A stretch of DNA of 50,351 nucleotides, from the NCBI GenBank assembly GCA_031260725.1, contig JAISKZ010000007.1, positions 1 to 50,351 of the forward strand, in the 5' to 3' direction. The stretch is from Desulfovibrio sp. (lineage in GTDB: Bacteria; Desulfobacterota; Desulfovibrionia; Desulfovibrionales; Desulfovibrionaceae). This document shows positions 21,240 through 31,062 of this stretch, piece by piece. The notes beneath the pieces are model-generated. The model was not told where the DNA came from, did no database searches, and saw only the letters and a list, made by a program, of their open reading frames with translations. The stretch's first letter is position 1. Every line of letters begins with the position of its first letter. A program made the position numbers and the translations under genes.

Positions 21240-21275
21240 TATCAAAATTGCTTATCTCCTCCCCCGCGACGAATT

Positions 21276-22931
21276 ATGGCAGATCAGACCGTGGCTGAAG
21301 GCGCTGTATGCGTGAAAAAATGTTGTATAGTCATTCCGGCCGTGAAAAAAAACGCGGTCATTCCGGATCAGCTTGTCAAACGGCTTGCCGGCGTCACGCT
21401 GATTGACCGCGCCATACACACCGCGCGCGCAGTGGCGGCCGGAGTGGATGTTTTTGTTGTCACGGACAGTCAGGAGATAGCGCTTGTCTGTGAACGCTCG
21501 GGCGTTGAATGCCGCCGCAACAGCGCTCTGCGTTTTACAAGCCTGGACATCGTGGCTGAACTGCGCGACGCACTCGCCGAACTGGCCGAACGTTACGAAC
21601 ACTGTCTTATTTTACGCGCCTCCTGTCCCCTGCTGACCTGGGTGGATGTGGAAGACGCATGGAAACAATACTGTGAAGCGCAGGCCGACAGCCTTGTTAC
21701 GGTCAAAAGCGTGCGGCAGCGTATATGGAATGTGCGCGACGGCAGCTTGGAGCGTCTGCTTGACGATGGCATCGGCGAAGAGCAGTTTTTGGTGGAAAGC
21801 CGGGCGCTGATCATTGTGCGTCTCAACCAGCTGCAAGGTGGCGGAACCGGCCACCCCAGGGTTATTCCTTACTTTCTTAACGAACGGGCCATTGAGATTC
21901 AGAGTTACCAGGACTGGTGGATCTGCGAACGCCTGCTGTTGCGGCGGCATCTGGTGTTTGTGGTTGCGGGTTATCCGGCCATCGGCTTGGGACATGTTTT
22001 TCGTGCGCTTATGCTGGCCCATGAGATAAGCAGCCACAAGATTTCCTTTGTCTGCACACGCGGAAGCGAACTCGCCGTGGAGAGTATTGCCCGCAAGGAT
22101 TACCGCATTGTGCGTCAGAACCAGGAGCATCTGGCCGACACGGTGCTTGCGTTGCGTCCTGATATGGTGATCAACGACATATTGAATACTGACGCGCCGT
22201 ATATGGGCCGGCTTGTCTCAGCCGGGGTGTGCTGCGTTAATTTTGAAGACGAGGGGGCCGGCGCTGTTATGGCGGATCTTGTTGTCAACGCGCTCTATGA
22301 AAGCGCCGGGAGCACAGAGCGTCTGCGTTGCGGACCGGAGTATTTTTGTCTGCGGGATGAATTTGTGGGCGCCTGTCGCAATGTGCTGCGGCAGCAGGTC
22401 AAAACCGTGCTCATTACGTTTGGCGGCACAGACTCCAGAGATTTTTCGCGCCGTGTGCTCAGTGTTATTGAGCCGGTCTGCCGGGCGTACAATATAGCCA
22501 TCCGCCTTGTGGCCGGGCCGGGGTATGCTCACAAGGAGGCTATGGAATCCCGTTTGCGGGAGCTTGCCAACCCTCTTGTGGAATTTACCTGGGCCACCAA
22601 TGTGATGAGCCGGATGATGGAAGGAGCGGATCTGGCCGTCTGCTCCGCCGGACGCACCGTGTACGAGCTGGCGCACATGCGCGTGCCGGCCATGGTGGTG
22701 GCCCATCACGAACGCGAAGCCGGCCATGCCTTTGCCCGGCCGCGCAACGGCTTTGCTTTTCTTGGCATTATGGACAACATCAGCGACGCTAAAATCCGCA
22801 ATGTATTTCTGGCCATGCTGAAATACAAACGGAGGGCGCGTTTTTTTGAACGCCAGTCACGACTCGACTTTACCGACAACAAGGCGCGTGTCATCGCTCT
22901 TATGATGCATGCCGCCGGATTGGCGGATTAA
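21276..22931 (+). CDS. Fusion of NeuA-type cytidylyltransferase-like domain and SpsG/PseG-like domain
   Basis: N-terminus CIVIPAVKKNAVIPDQLVKRLAGVTLIDRAI..VVTDSQEIA; C-terminus GYPAIGLGHVFRALMLAHEI..LITFGGTDSRDFSRRVL..ADLAVCSAGRTVYELAHMRVPAMVVAHHE. Confidence 0.75.
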   Translation: MADQTVAEGAVCVKKCCIVIPAVKKNAVIPDQLVKRLAGVTLIDRAIHTARAVAAGVDVFVVTDSQEIALVCERSGVECRRNSALRFTSLDIVAELRDALAELAERYEHCLILRASCPLLTWVDVEDAWKQYCEAQADSLVTVKSVRQRIWNVRDGSLERLLDDGIGEEQFLVESRALIIVRLNQLQGGGTGHPRVIPYFLNERAIEIQSYQDWWICERLLLRRHLVFVVAGYPAIGLGHVFRALMLAHEISSHKISFVCTRGSELAVESIARKDYRIVRQNQEHLADTVLALRPDMVINDILNTDAPYMGRLVSAGVCCVNFEDEGAGAVMADLVVNALYESAGSTERLRCGPEYFCLRDEFVGACRNVLRQQVKTVLITFGGTDSRDFSRRVLSVIEPVCRAYNIAIRLVAGPGYAHKEAMESRLRELANPLVEFTWATNVMSRMMEGADLAVCSAGRTVYELAHMRVPAMVVAHHEREAGHAFARPRNGFAFLGIMDNISDAKIRNVFLAMLKYKRRARFFERQSRLDFTDNKARVIALMMHAAGLAD

Positions 22932-22966
22932 CAGCCCCGTTGCCGGCACTGCCGGAGGGTATCGTC

Positions 22967-23671
22967 ATGCCGACAGGCAAAATTGTGGCTGTTGTTCAGG
23001 CCCGCTTGGGATCCAGCCGTTTGCCCATGAAATCTCTGCTCTGCCTGCGGGATATGCCGCTTGTTGACTGGGTGACGCGCCGCCTGGGGCGCGCAAAAAA
23101 TCTGGATCAGATCATAGCGGCCGTGCCGGATACTGAACGTGACGAACCGCTGCTCGACCATTTACGGCGGCACAAGGTGCCCTGTTTTGCCGGACCTGAA
23201 GATGATGTGCTTGCCCGCCTTGTTCTGGCGGCCAAAGCCGCGGACGCGGATCTGGTAGTGCGTGTGTGCGCGGATAACCCACTGATATGGGGGGAGGCAG
23301 TTGACCGTCTGATTGAGCACTATGGTCTCGTCGACTGCGACTATGCCTATAACCACATCCCCCGCGGCAACCGCTGGCCGGACGGTCTGGGGGCTGAAGT
23401 CGTTTCCCGCGAGCTTTTGGAAGAGCTGGACGAACGGGCCGACAAACCCTCACAGCGCGAACACTGCCTGAATTACATCTGGGACAATGCGGCCGTGTAT
23501 CGCATTTCCACCTTTGATCCTGCTGAGTCCTGGCTCTGTCGCCCGGATCTCAAGCTGGATGTAGATCGGCCGGAGGATTTCCGTCGTCTGGCGCTTCTGC
23601 CCCTTGAACACGACATGGATGCCCGTGCCATTGTACGGGTTTTTGACGATTCGCAAAACAGGAAGTCATGA
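22967..23671 (+). CDS. SpsF-like cytidylyltransferase
   Basis: VAVVQARLGSSRLPMKSLL, VVRVCADNPLIWGEAVDRLIEHY; GGAGGG RBS. Confidence 0.8.
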   Translation: MPTGKIVAVVQARLGSSRLPMKSLLCLRDMPLVDWVTRRLGRAKNLDQIIAAVPDTERDEPLLDHLRRHKVPCFAGPEDDVLARLVLAAKAADADLVVRVCADNPLIWGEAVDRLIEHYGLVDCDYAYNHIPRGNRWPDGLGAEVVSRELLEELDERADKPSQREHCLNYIWDNAAVYRISTFDPAESWLCRPDLKLDVDRPEDFRRLALLPLEHDMDARAIVRVFDDSQNRKS

Positions 23672-23673
23672 TT

Positions 23674-25632
23674 TCAGAGCGTTTCCTGCCGGTATTTTGC
23701 CTTGACCGCTGCTATTTTTTCTTCCTGACTGGTCATGCTTTCCAGAATCTCTTCGCTTTGCCGTTGCGCCTCTTCAAAACGTGTGAGCAGGTCGGCTGAT
23801 CGCGTGTGATCGGCATACACAGCCGGGTCGGCCAGCAGGTTTTCCGCTTCGCTTTGTTCTTCAATCACGCGGGCCAGCCGTGCTTCGAGTTCTTCATAGC
23901 GGTCTTGCAGGGGTTTGATCTCTTTGTGCAGCGCGTTGCGTTTGTCAGCCGCCTCGCGTTTGAGGCGCTTTTGTTCCTCCCGTGAGAACGCCGGGGCGGA
24001 TTTGCCGTCGGTTTGCGGCATGGGCCGCACAGTTTGGAGAGCCCGTCGCGATTCGTCGTAGGCGGCAAAATCGCTGTGCCGGGCAATGCCGTTTCTGTCC
24101 AGTTCCCATACTTCGGCGCCCACCTGCGAAAGCAGCCATCGGTCATGGGCCACCATGACGAGCGTGCCGTTATATTTTTGCAGGGCCTTTATCAGAGCCT
24201 CACGGCTTTCCAGATCCAGGTGATTTGTGGGTTCGTCCAAAAGCAGCGTGTTGCAGCGTTTCAAAAAAAGGCTTGCCAGCACAAGACGGCTTTTTTCACC
24301 ACCGGAAAGGGCGCTGACCTGGCGGTCAAAGTATTCCTGCCCGAGCAGAAAAAGCCCGAGCACGCTCATCAGTTCTTCCTCGGTTGTGTGCGGGTCTGAG
24401 AGCATGCGTATTTCACCGAGCACGGTCGTGTCCGGCCGCAGTGTTTCCATCTGGTGCTGGGTGTAATAGCCAAGGCGTATCTGCGAGGCGGAAACAAGAT
24501 TGCCGCCGCTGCGCTCGTGAACGCCTGCCAGCAGTTTGAGCAGCGTGGATTTGCCGCAGCCGTTGTGGCCCACCAGCGCCGCGCGCTGGCCGCGGTACAA
24601 CGTAAATGTGAGCGGCGGCCAGAGTTTTTTGCCGTCAGAAAAATGAAAAGCCATGTCCACGGCGGCCAGCACAATTTTTTCGGAATGTGGCGCCTCGGGC
24701 CAGGAAAAATGGAGTTCCCTGCGTTTGGGTTCAGGGCGCAAATCTTCCAGTTCTTTTTCCAGCTTTTTTGCCATCTTCTGTCGAGATCCGGCCTGACGGG
24801 CCTTGGATGCCTTGGCCCTGAAGCGATCTACAAACGCTATTTTGCGGGCTATTTCACTTTGTAGGGCGCGGGCTTCGCGTTCGCGCTGCATGTTGTATTC
24901 TGCCTGAACGGCAAGGAAGCCGGTATAGTTTGTCTTGCGGAAAACGGGGCGGGAAAGGCCCAGATAAAGAATGTGCGTCCCCACCTTGTCCATGAAAACG
25001 CGGTCATGGGCCACAAAAACAAGCGCGCCCTTGAAATCCAGCAGAAAAGTTTCGAGCCACTCCACTGCGTCCATATCCAGATGGTTGGTAGGCTCGTCCA
25101 ATAAAAGCACGTCAGCTCCTGCCGTGAGCACACGCGCCAGTTTGGCGCGTTCCCGCCAGCCGCCGGAAAGGCTGCGCAAGGTGCGCGCCCATTTATTTTC
25201 AGCAAAGCCCAGGCCGGAGAGAACGGCTTTGGCGCGGTGTTCCGGGTTATAGCCGTATAGTGCCTCCAGTTCTGTCTGGCGGCGCATGAGTGAGGCAAGG
25301 CGCTCGTCGTTCTTGCTGTCGGCAGCGGCTTTCCATTCTTTCCAGAAATTGTTCCAGTCGTGCAGAACATTCAGCACATAGCCGAGCAGTGGCGCGTCCA
25401 GGATTTCTTCCGTAAATTCCTGCTCCACATAGCCCAAACGGCAGTTTTTGGGCAGAACAGCCCTGCCTCCGTCAGGCGATTCCGCTCCGGCGATAAGGCG
25501 CAGCAGTGTGGATTTGCCCGTGCCGTTTGGCCCGCAGACGCACAGTCGGACTCCGAAATCCACCTCAAGGGAAAAGGATCTGAAAATATCCTTGCCTGTG
25601 AAGGCTTTTGAAAGTTCCTGAATGCTGATCAT
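23674..25632 (-). CDS. ABC-F family ATP-binding protein
   Basis: Two ABC domains (GPNGTGKSTLLRL, LSGGWRERAKLARVL; GHNGCGKSTLLKL, LSGGEKSRLVLASL) with DEPTNHLD motifs, no TM, C-terminal coiled coil. Confidence 0.92.
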   Translation of the reverse strand: MISIQELSKAFTGKDIFRSFSLEVDFGVRLCVCGPNGTGKSTLLRLIAGAESPDGGRAVLPKNCRLGYVEQEFTEEILDAPLLGYVLNVLHDWNNFWKEWKAAADSKNDERLASLMRRQTELEALYGYNPEHRAKAVLSGLGFAENKWARTLRSLSGGWRERAKLARVLTAGADVLLLDEPTNHLDMDAVEWLETFLLDFKGALVFVAHDRVFMDKVGTHILYLGLSRPVFRKTNYTGFLAVQAEYNMQREREARALQSEIARKIAFVDRFRAKASKARQAGSRQKMAKKLEKELEDLRPEPKRRELHFSWPEAPHSEKIVLAAVDMAFHFSDGKKLWPPLTFTLYRGQRAALVGHNGCGKSTLLKLLAGVHERSGGNLVSASQIRLGYYTQHQMETLRPDTTVLGEIRMLSDPHTTEEELMSVLGLFLLGQEYFDRQVSALSGGEKSRLVLASLFLKRCNTLLLDEPTNHLDLESREALIKALQKYNGTLVMVAHDRWLLSQVGAEVWELDRNGIARHSDFAAYDESRRALQTVRPMPQTDGKSAPAFSREEQKRLKREAADKRNALHKEIKPLQDRYEELEARLARVIEEQSEAENLLADPAVYADHTRSADLLTRFEEAQRQSEEILESMTSQEEKIAAVKAKYRQETL

Positions 25633-26672
25633 AAAAACCCTTCGCGTAGGTAACCTTCTACGGTTTCAGCCAGACCTTCGCTCAGGCTGACCGCTGGCGT
25701 CCAGCCGAGTTCTGTTTGTATACGGGAGGAGTCGCACAGCCAGCCGGACTGCTTTGCCTCACGGTATTTGTCGAAATTCCAGATAGGGACGCGGCCTTGC
25801 GGGCCTGTCAATCTGCCGCGCATACAGCCGAAGGCTGTGGAAAGCGCGGCAGTGGCGGCCATGACGGGCAAGGGCATGCGCAGCACGCGCATAGTGCCGG
25901 GCTTGCCGGTTATATCCCTCAATGTCCGGCCCATAGATCTGCAGAACTCGGCCATAGTGTGCCGCGCGCCGTCATTGACGTGGTAGACGCCGTTGGCCTG
26001 TGCCGCGCAGCAGCGCAGAACGGCCTTTGCCATGTCTTTGGCGTGCACAATGGAGACGGGAAAAGTCCGGAATGCGCCGGGACTGACGGCAATACCTTTG
26101 GCTGCGCCTTTGAAGACGGGCAAAAGGCCTTTGTCGCCCGAGCCGTAAATGATCGGCGGGCGCAATACAACAAGGCGGTCGCCGATCGCCCTCCCGAGCG
26201 TCTGCTCCGTCATGAGTTTTGACCAGCCGTAAGCGGAGACGGGCGCGGGCGGAGTTGTGTCCGTCACGCCGGGGGCGACGCAGCAGGGACCTGTGGCCGC
26301 AAGGCTTGAGACCAGAATAACCCGTTCCGGCAGCCTGTTCCCTGTTGACAGGTGCCCCAGCGCTTTGGCAAGGACTGAGGCGGCAAGGGCGTTGGCCCGC
26401 AGATAGTCCTGCCAGCCAAGGCCGAAGAGCAGGGCCGCCAAGTGGACGACCACATCCTGTTCTTCAAGGGCTTCAGCCAGCCCGGCTCCGCTTTGAAGAT
26501 CAGCCTGGGCCGCTGCAACGCCCCGCGGCAGACGCCCTGTGCGGGAAGACGCCCGCGTAAGGCAAGTGACGCGCGCGCCTGCAGCCTGAAGCAAGGGCAA
26601 AAGATGAAGGCCCACAAAACCTGTGCCGCCGGTAACGAGCACGTTTTTGCCGGCCAGATGGTCATTGTTCAT
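25629..26672 (-). CDS. NAD-dependent epimerase/dehydratase
   Basis: NVLVTGGTGFVGLHLLPLL, active-site YGWSK; 4-bp overlap with the ABC-F gene. Confidence 0.85.
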   Translation of the reverse strand: MNNDHLAGKNVLVTGGTGFVGLHLLPLLQAAGARVTCLTRASSRTGRLPRGVAAAQADLQSGAGLAEALEEQDVVVHLAALLFGLGWQDYLRANALAASVLAKALGHLSTGNRLPERVILVSSLAATGPCCVAPGVTDTTPPAPVSAYGWSKLMTEQTLGRAIGDRLVVLRPPIIYGSGDKGLLPVFKGAAKGIAVSPGAFRTFPVSIVHAKDMAKAVLRCCAAQANGVYHVNDGARHTMAEFCRSMGRTLRDITGKPGTMRVLRMPLPVMAATAALSTAFGCMRGRLTGPQGRVPIWNFDKYREAKQSGWLCDSSRIQTELGWTPAVSLSEGLAETVEGYLREGFL

Positions 26673-26704
26673 GGCGATGTTCCAGAAAATTTTCCCGTGC
26701 CGGC

Positions 26705-27832
26705 TTATGCGATTTCCCGCCGGTAAATGCGGTAGCGTTTTGTGATTATACCGGAAAAATCTTCAAGCAGATCATTGATGGCCGTATTGTCCTCCAGTAC
26801 CCAGGAACCTTCCACCCACTGAAAGTCTGGATTTACGCTGGCTTTTTCCAACATGTAATCCAGAAGCAGCAAGGGCAGGCCAAGCAGGCGGAATTCTTTT
26901 TTGACGCCGAAAAGAATTATTCTGTACCCGCTGCGGATCTGCTCTCTTGTTCGCCACCAATGCCAAAGCGCGGTGACGCCCAGCCTGCCGTTCAGGCGTT
27001 TGAGCAGGGGGTTCATGTCCGGCAGCGCCACCATGCCGGCGGCAGGTTCGTCGTTATGGAAAAAGAGGACGAAAAATTCCGGATTCAGTATCTCCTTGAG
27101 CTCCTTGACATGTTGCTCGGCTTCTGCTTCGGAAAGAGGAGAAAAACCCCAGTTGTCGGCCCAGGATTCGCGGTAGAGGTCAAGCATGATGCGTATGTCC
27201 GCGGCAAGGGTCGCTTTTGAGGACGAGCGGCGTGTGAAGCGCGCCTCGGCTTTGAGGCGGGTTATTTCATCCCGTAGCCGGTCCGGCAGAGAAAATCGCG
27301 TGCGCTCAATAAGCCAGGCAAATAAATCCTGTTCTTTGCGCAAAAGCCATGTTTCCAGCATTTCGGCATACCGGGGCGGGTTCCAGGGCATCATGATTGT
27401 CGGGGCTTTTTCAAAGCCGTCCACCAGCAGGCCGCAGGTGTAGTTTGTGGAGGGGTTCAGCGGACCGCGCATGAAGGTCATGCCCGCGCGGGCAAGACTG
27501 CAGCGCGCTGTTTCCAGCAGCGCATGGGCGGCCTGTTCGTCGTTTTCGCATTCGAAAAAGCCGAAAGCCCCGCACTGCTCTCCGGCAAAGTCGTTGTATT
27601 TTTTATCCACAATGGCGGCTATGCGTCCCACGGGCCGTCCGGCGCGCAACGCCAGAAAAAGCTCCCTGTCTGCAAAATCCCAAAAGGGATGCTCGTCCGG
27701 CGTTAAAAGTGCACGCTCTTGATTTTCGAGGGGCGGCACCCACAGCGGGGCAGCCGCGTGGACAGCAAAGGGCAGGTTGATAAAACTTGTGAATTCCTGT
27801 TTGGAACATACCGGAATAATTGATACCGTCAT
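26705..27832 (-). CDS. GNAT-like conserved hypothetical protein
   Basis: MTVSIIPVCSKQEFTSFINLPF.. ; ATG at 27832 overlaps the pyrD stop (ATGA); FFHNDEPAAGMVALPD resembles an acyltransferase core. Confidence 0.65.
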   Translation of the reverse strand: MTVSIIPVCSKQEFTSFINLPFAVHAAAPLWVPPLENQERALLTPDEHPFWDFADRELFLALRAGRPVGRIAAIVDKKYNDFAGEQCGAFGFFECENDEQAAHALLETARCSLARAGMTFMRGPLNPSTNYTCGLLVDGFEKAPTIMMPWNPPRYAEMLETWLLRKEQDLFAWLIERTRFSLPDRLRDEITRLKAEARFTRRSSSKATLAADIRIMLDLYRESWADNWGFSPLSEAEAEQHVKELKEILNPEFFVLFFHNDEPAAGMVALPDMNPLLKRLNGRLGVTALWHWWRTREQIRSGYRIILFGVKKEFRLLGLPLLLLDYMLEKASVNPDFQWVEGSWVLEDNTAINDLLEDFSGIITKRYRIYRREIA

Positions 27833-28788
27833 GCCGTTGCCGTGTGTTTGCATTGCAGGGCTGACCCGTTTTGCAAGGTTCCGCGCAGTTCTTCCATGCT
27901 TGTGATGCCGATTTCTTCGCAGGCAGCCGACAGTTGTGCCGCCACAGCAAAGGCGCAGTCCGGGCGCATAAAATTGCCGCTGCCTATCTGTACCGCGTGT
28001 GCGCCAGCCAAAATGAACTCCAGCGCGTCGTGGGCGTTCACAATGCCGCCTACGCCGACAACGGGAATATGCACGGCCTGCACAATCTGCCAGACGCAAC
28101 GCAACGCCACAGGCTTGATGGCCGGGCCGGAAAGGCCGCCCAGCACGTTGGCGAGCTTCGGGCGGCGCAAGCGCAGGTCAACAGCCATGCCGAGCAGGGT
28201 ATTGATGCACGAAACGCTGTCCGCACCCGCCTCTTCCACACTTTTCGCCATGAGCGCTATGTCCGTGACGTTCGGCGAGAGTTTGACCATAACATGCTTG
28301 CGCGGCGCGGCTTTGCGCACAGCGCTCGTGACGGCGGCGGCAAGCGTCGGATCCTGGCCGAAAAGCACGCCGCCTTTGGCGACATTGGGGCAGGAAACAT
28401 TGATTTCCAGGGCGGCCACACCGTCTTCCACGTTCAGGCGGGCGGCCAGATCGGCAAATTCATCTGCGGATGCAGCATAGATATTGGCAATAATCGGCGT
28501 ATCCCGCCATGGCAGGGACGGCAATTTGTGCGCGCAAAAGTCTTCCACACCGTCGTTTTGCAGGCCTACCGCATTGAGCATGCCGGCTGCTGTTTCCACA
28601 ACGCGCGGGCAGGGGTTGCCTTCACGCGGGAGCAGCGAAATGCCCTTCACCACAATGCCCCCCAGACTTTTCAGATCGCCGTAGGGCGCAAATTCCAGCC
28701 CGCAGCCGAACGTGCCGGACGCCGTGAGCACCGGGTTTTTGAGGGCAAGATCGTGAGTTTGCCCGCGCAGGGTGACTGAGATATCCAT
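27829..28788 (-). CDS. pyrD: Dihydroorotate dehydrogenase, catalytic subunit (class 1B)
   Basis: NPVLTASGTFGCGLEF, INVSCPNVAKGG, KLSPNVTDI, GLSGPAIKPVALR, GVGGIVNAHDALEFILAGAHAVQIGS. Confidence 0.93.
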   Translation of the reverse strand: MDISVTLRGQTHDLALKNPVLTASGTFGCGLEFAPYGDLKSLGGIVVKGISLLPREGNPCPRVVETAAGMLNAVGLQNDGVEDFCAHKLPSLPWRDTPIIANIYAASADEFADLAARLNVEDGVAALEINVSCPNVAKGGVLFGQDPTLAAAVTSAVRKAAPRKHVMVKLSPNVTDIALMAKSVEEAGADSVSCINTLLGMAVDLRLRRPKLANVLGGLSGPAIKPVALRCVWQIVQAVHIPVVGVGGIVNAHDALEFILAGAHAVQIGSGNFMRPDCAFAVAAQLSAACEEIGITSMEELRGTLQNGSALQCKHTATA

Positions 28789-28793
28789 AAATT

Positions 28794-29612
28794 TTACAAT
28801 TTCACCTGATCAGCCCAGAATACAGGTCCCTGACGGCAAGCCTGCACGAGACCGCCGCGTTTTTCCGGAGTTGGCCAGGCGTCGCTTGTTCTGGTCACGC
28901 ATCCAAGACACGCCCCTACACCGCATGCCATGGTGTTCTCAAGCGAAATCTGCGTGCGCGCCTTGAGTTCCTTGGCGAATTTGCGCACAGTTTGCAAAAA
29001 GGGCAGCGGACCGCAGGCCAGCACAAGGCCGTTTTGTTCCGCGCAGTCACGCATGCGTTCGTTCAAGGTGAAGATAAAATTATCCAGTTCTCCGTGCCTT
29101 GTTTCGCGCAGGCTGTCCAGCGGTATGTATTCGTGGATGTTGTCAACAGGGTAGCATTGCAACGGCTCGCGATGACCAAAAAGCATACTTGTGTTCCACG
29201 GTTTGGGATGCGCATTGACATAGCCCACAAAGGGCACAATTCCCATGCCTCCGGCGAGCAACAGGGTCTGGCTGTCCGGTTCCACGGCAAAGCCGTTGCC
29301 GAGCGGGCCCCATACATTCACCTCTTCGCCGTGTTTCAGCTGGGCCATGCGCCGCGTTCCTCGTCCGCAAACCTGAAAAAAACATATCAGGCAACGGGCA
29401 GTCGTATGACAGATGCTGAAGGGTCTTGCCCAGGGCAGTTCAAGCCCGAAAGCGGCTGGCCGCAACATAAGAAACTGGCCGGGCCGCCAGCTTTCCCAGC
29501 CGGGGCGGGGCAGGCGCAGGGCAAAAAAACGGTATTCGCCCTCTGGGCCGGCAGGGCCGAAGGGTGTCAGCTCCAGCGCGGGAAGACGGCTCAATATGGG
29601 CTTGCTTTGCAT
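28794..29612 (-). CDS. pyrK: Dihydroorotate dehydrogenase electron-transfer subunit
   Basis: PFSICHT flavin motif, LLLAGGMGIVPFVG, C-terminal Cys cluster MACGVGACLGCVTR; next to pyrD. Confidence 0.88.
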   Translation of the reverse strand: MQSKPILSRLPALELTPFGPAGPEGEYRFFALRLPRPGWESWRPGQFLMLRPAAFGLELPWARPFSICHTTARCLICFFQVCGRGTRRMAQLKHGEEVNVWGPLGNGFAVEPDSQTLLLAGGMGIVPFVGYVNAHPKPWNTSMLFGHREPLQCYPVDNIHEYIPLDSLRETRHGELDNFIFTLNERMRDCAEQNGLVLACGPLPFLQTVRKFAKELKARTQISLENTMACGVGACLGCVTRTSDAWPTPEKRGGLVQACRQGPVFWADQVKL

Positions 29613-29702
29613 GCATGCAGTATATATGGAGCTTTGTCCTTCGGTCAACAGAGGTTCGGCGCCACTCAGGTCGAAAGCACGGCGCGCCCGGCACATCGTC
29701 AT

Positions 29703-30221
29703 TTATCCGGTCGCGCGCCGCGCGGCAAAAAAATCCCGCAGGAGGTCGGCGCAGGCCTGTGCCCGTATGCCGCCCATATGCCAGACTTTGTGGTTGCAGA
29801 AAGGAACATCCAGGTATTCCGCGCGGGAAATCACGGCGCCGGCCCGCGCGTCCGCCGCTCCGAAAACAAGCCCGCCCACCCGCGCTTGCACCAGCGCCGC
29901 CGCGCACATGGGGCAGGGCTCCAGCGTGACAATGAGGGTACAGTTGTTCAGGCGGTAATTGTGAAGCATCTTCCCTGCCGCGCGCAACGCCAGTATTTCT
30001 GCGTGGGCCGTTGGGTCGTGCAGGCGTATGGGCGCGTTATGGGCCTGTGCGAGAATACGTCCGTCCGGGCCGGTCAGCAAGGCGCCCACAGGCGTTTCGC
30101 CGGCGTCGGCGCCTTTATGGGCAAGCGCGATGGCCATGTCCATAAGCCCTTCCCACGTGCGCCCGACAGGCGGGGCGGGCACCGGCCCGGACGGTTCAAA
30201 AACGTGCGGCAAGGCTGTCAC
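29703..30221 (-). CDS. tadA: tRNA-specific adenosine deaminase
   Basis: TAHAEILALRAAG and LEPCPMCAAALVQARV zinc motifs. Confidence 0.88.
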   Translation of the reverse strand: MTALPHVFEPSGPVPAPPVGRTWEGLMDMAIALAHKGADAGETPVGALLTGPDGRILAQAHNAPIRLHDPTAHAEILALRAAGKMLHNYRLNNCTLIVTLEPCPMCAAALVQARVGGLVFGAADARAGAVISRAEYLDVPFCNHKVWHMGGIRAQACADLLRDFFAARRATG

Positions 30222-30285
30222 ACCCCGCCATGCTTGCCCGGTTTATATACAATCAGACGATACATGCAGAGAGGTTTCTGTTTGC

Positions 30286-30954
30286 CTACACGATAATGAT
30301 TTTGCGCAGACGGCTGACCACGTCTTCCGGCGTGTCGCAAACGGTGACGAGTTTGTTGATTTCCGTCTCGTAAATAAAGCCGCCCTCTTTCATGGATGTG
30401 CCCATCCATTCGAGCAGGCCGCTCCAGAAGCTGGAGTCGTACAGGATGATGGGGACCGGCCGGGTGCGCCCTGTCTGCGCCGGCACAAATGCCTCCGAGA
30501 ACTCGTCAATGGTGCCCATACCGCCGGGCATGACGATGTAGGCCATGGCGTATTTGAGGAACATGAACTTGCGGATGAAAAAGTAGCGAAAATCGCAGCG
30601 GGTCTTCACATAGCTGTTGCAGCTCTGCTCGTGCGGCAGACGGATGTGCAGCCCGACGGATTCGCCCCCTGCCTCGCACGCGCCCTTGTTTGCCGCTTCC
30701 ATGATCCCGGGGCCGCCGCCGGTGATAACGCCGAAGCCCGCGCCTACCAGCAGGCGGGCGATTTTTTCGGCGTCCTGGTAGTGAATGCTGTCCGGAGCGG
30801 AGCGGGCCGAGCCGAAAATGGAAATACAGTTGACATTCAGGGCGTTGAGCGTGTCCAGCGCCTGTACCATTTCCGACATGATCTGGAATGCGCGCCATGA
30901 TTCGGTCGTCACGGAAGCCAGATCATCCACAATATTCTGTCGCAGTTCAGGCAT
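30286..30954 (-). CDS. LOG-family Rossmann-fold nucleotide-binding protein
   Basis: ISIFGSARS, GFGVITGGGPGIMEAANKGA, VMPGGMGTIDEFSEA. Confidence 0.88.
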   Translation of the reverse strand: MPELRQNIVDDLASVTTESWRAFQIMSEMVQALDTLNALNVNCISIFGSARSAPDSIHYQDAEKIARLLVGAGFGVITGGGPGIMEAANKGACEAGGESVGLHIRLPHEQSCNSYVKTRCDFRYFFIRKFMFLKYAMAYIVMPGGMGTIDEFSEAFVPAQTGRTRPVPIILYDSSFWSGLLEWMGTSMKEGGFIYETEINKLVTVCDTPEDVVSRLRKIIIV

Positions 30955-31062
30955 GGCTTCTCCAGGGCACGACGTTCTCAGCTGTGCAAAAAATGACGAC
31001 GATAACGGCAGTATATGCGCGTCGCAACGCGAAGGCAACTTGGGGTCTTGCGCCGGGGTCTG

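Noticed and set aside
19998-21245. 415-aa minus-strand ORF
   Set aside because: Antisense to the KdnA-like aminotransferase, whose PLP motifs are intact.
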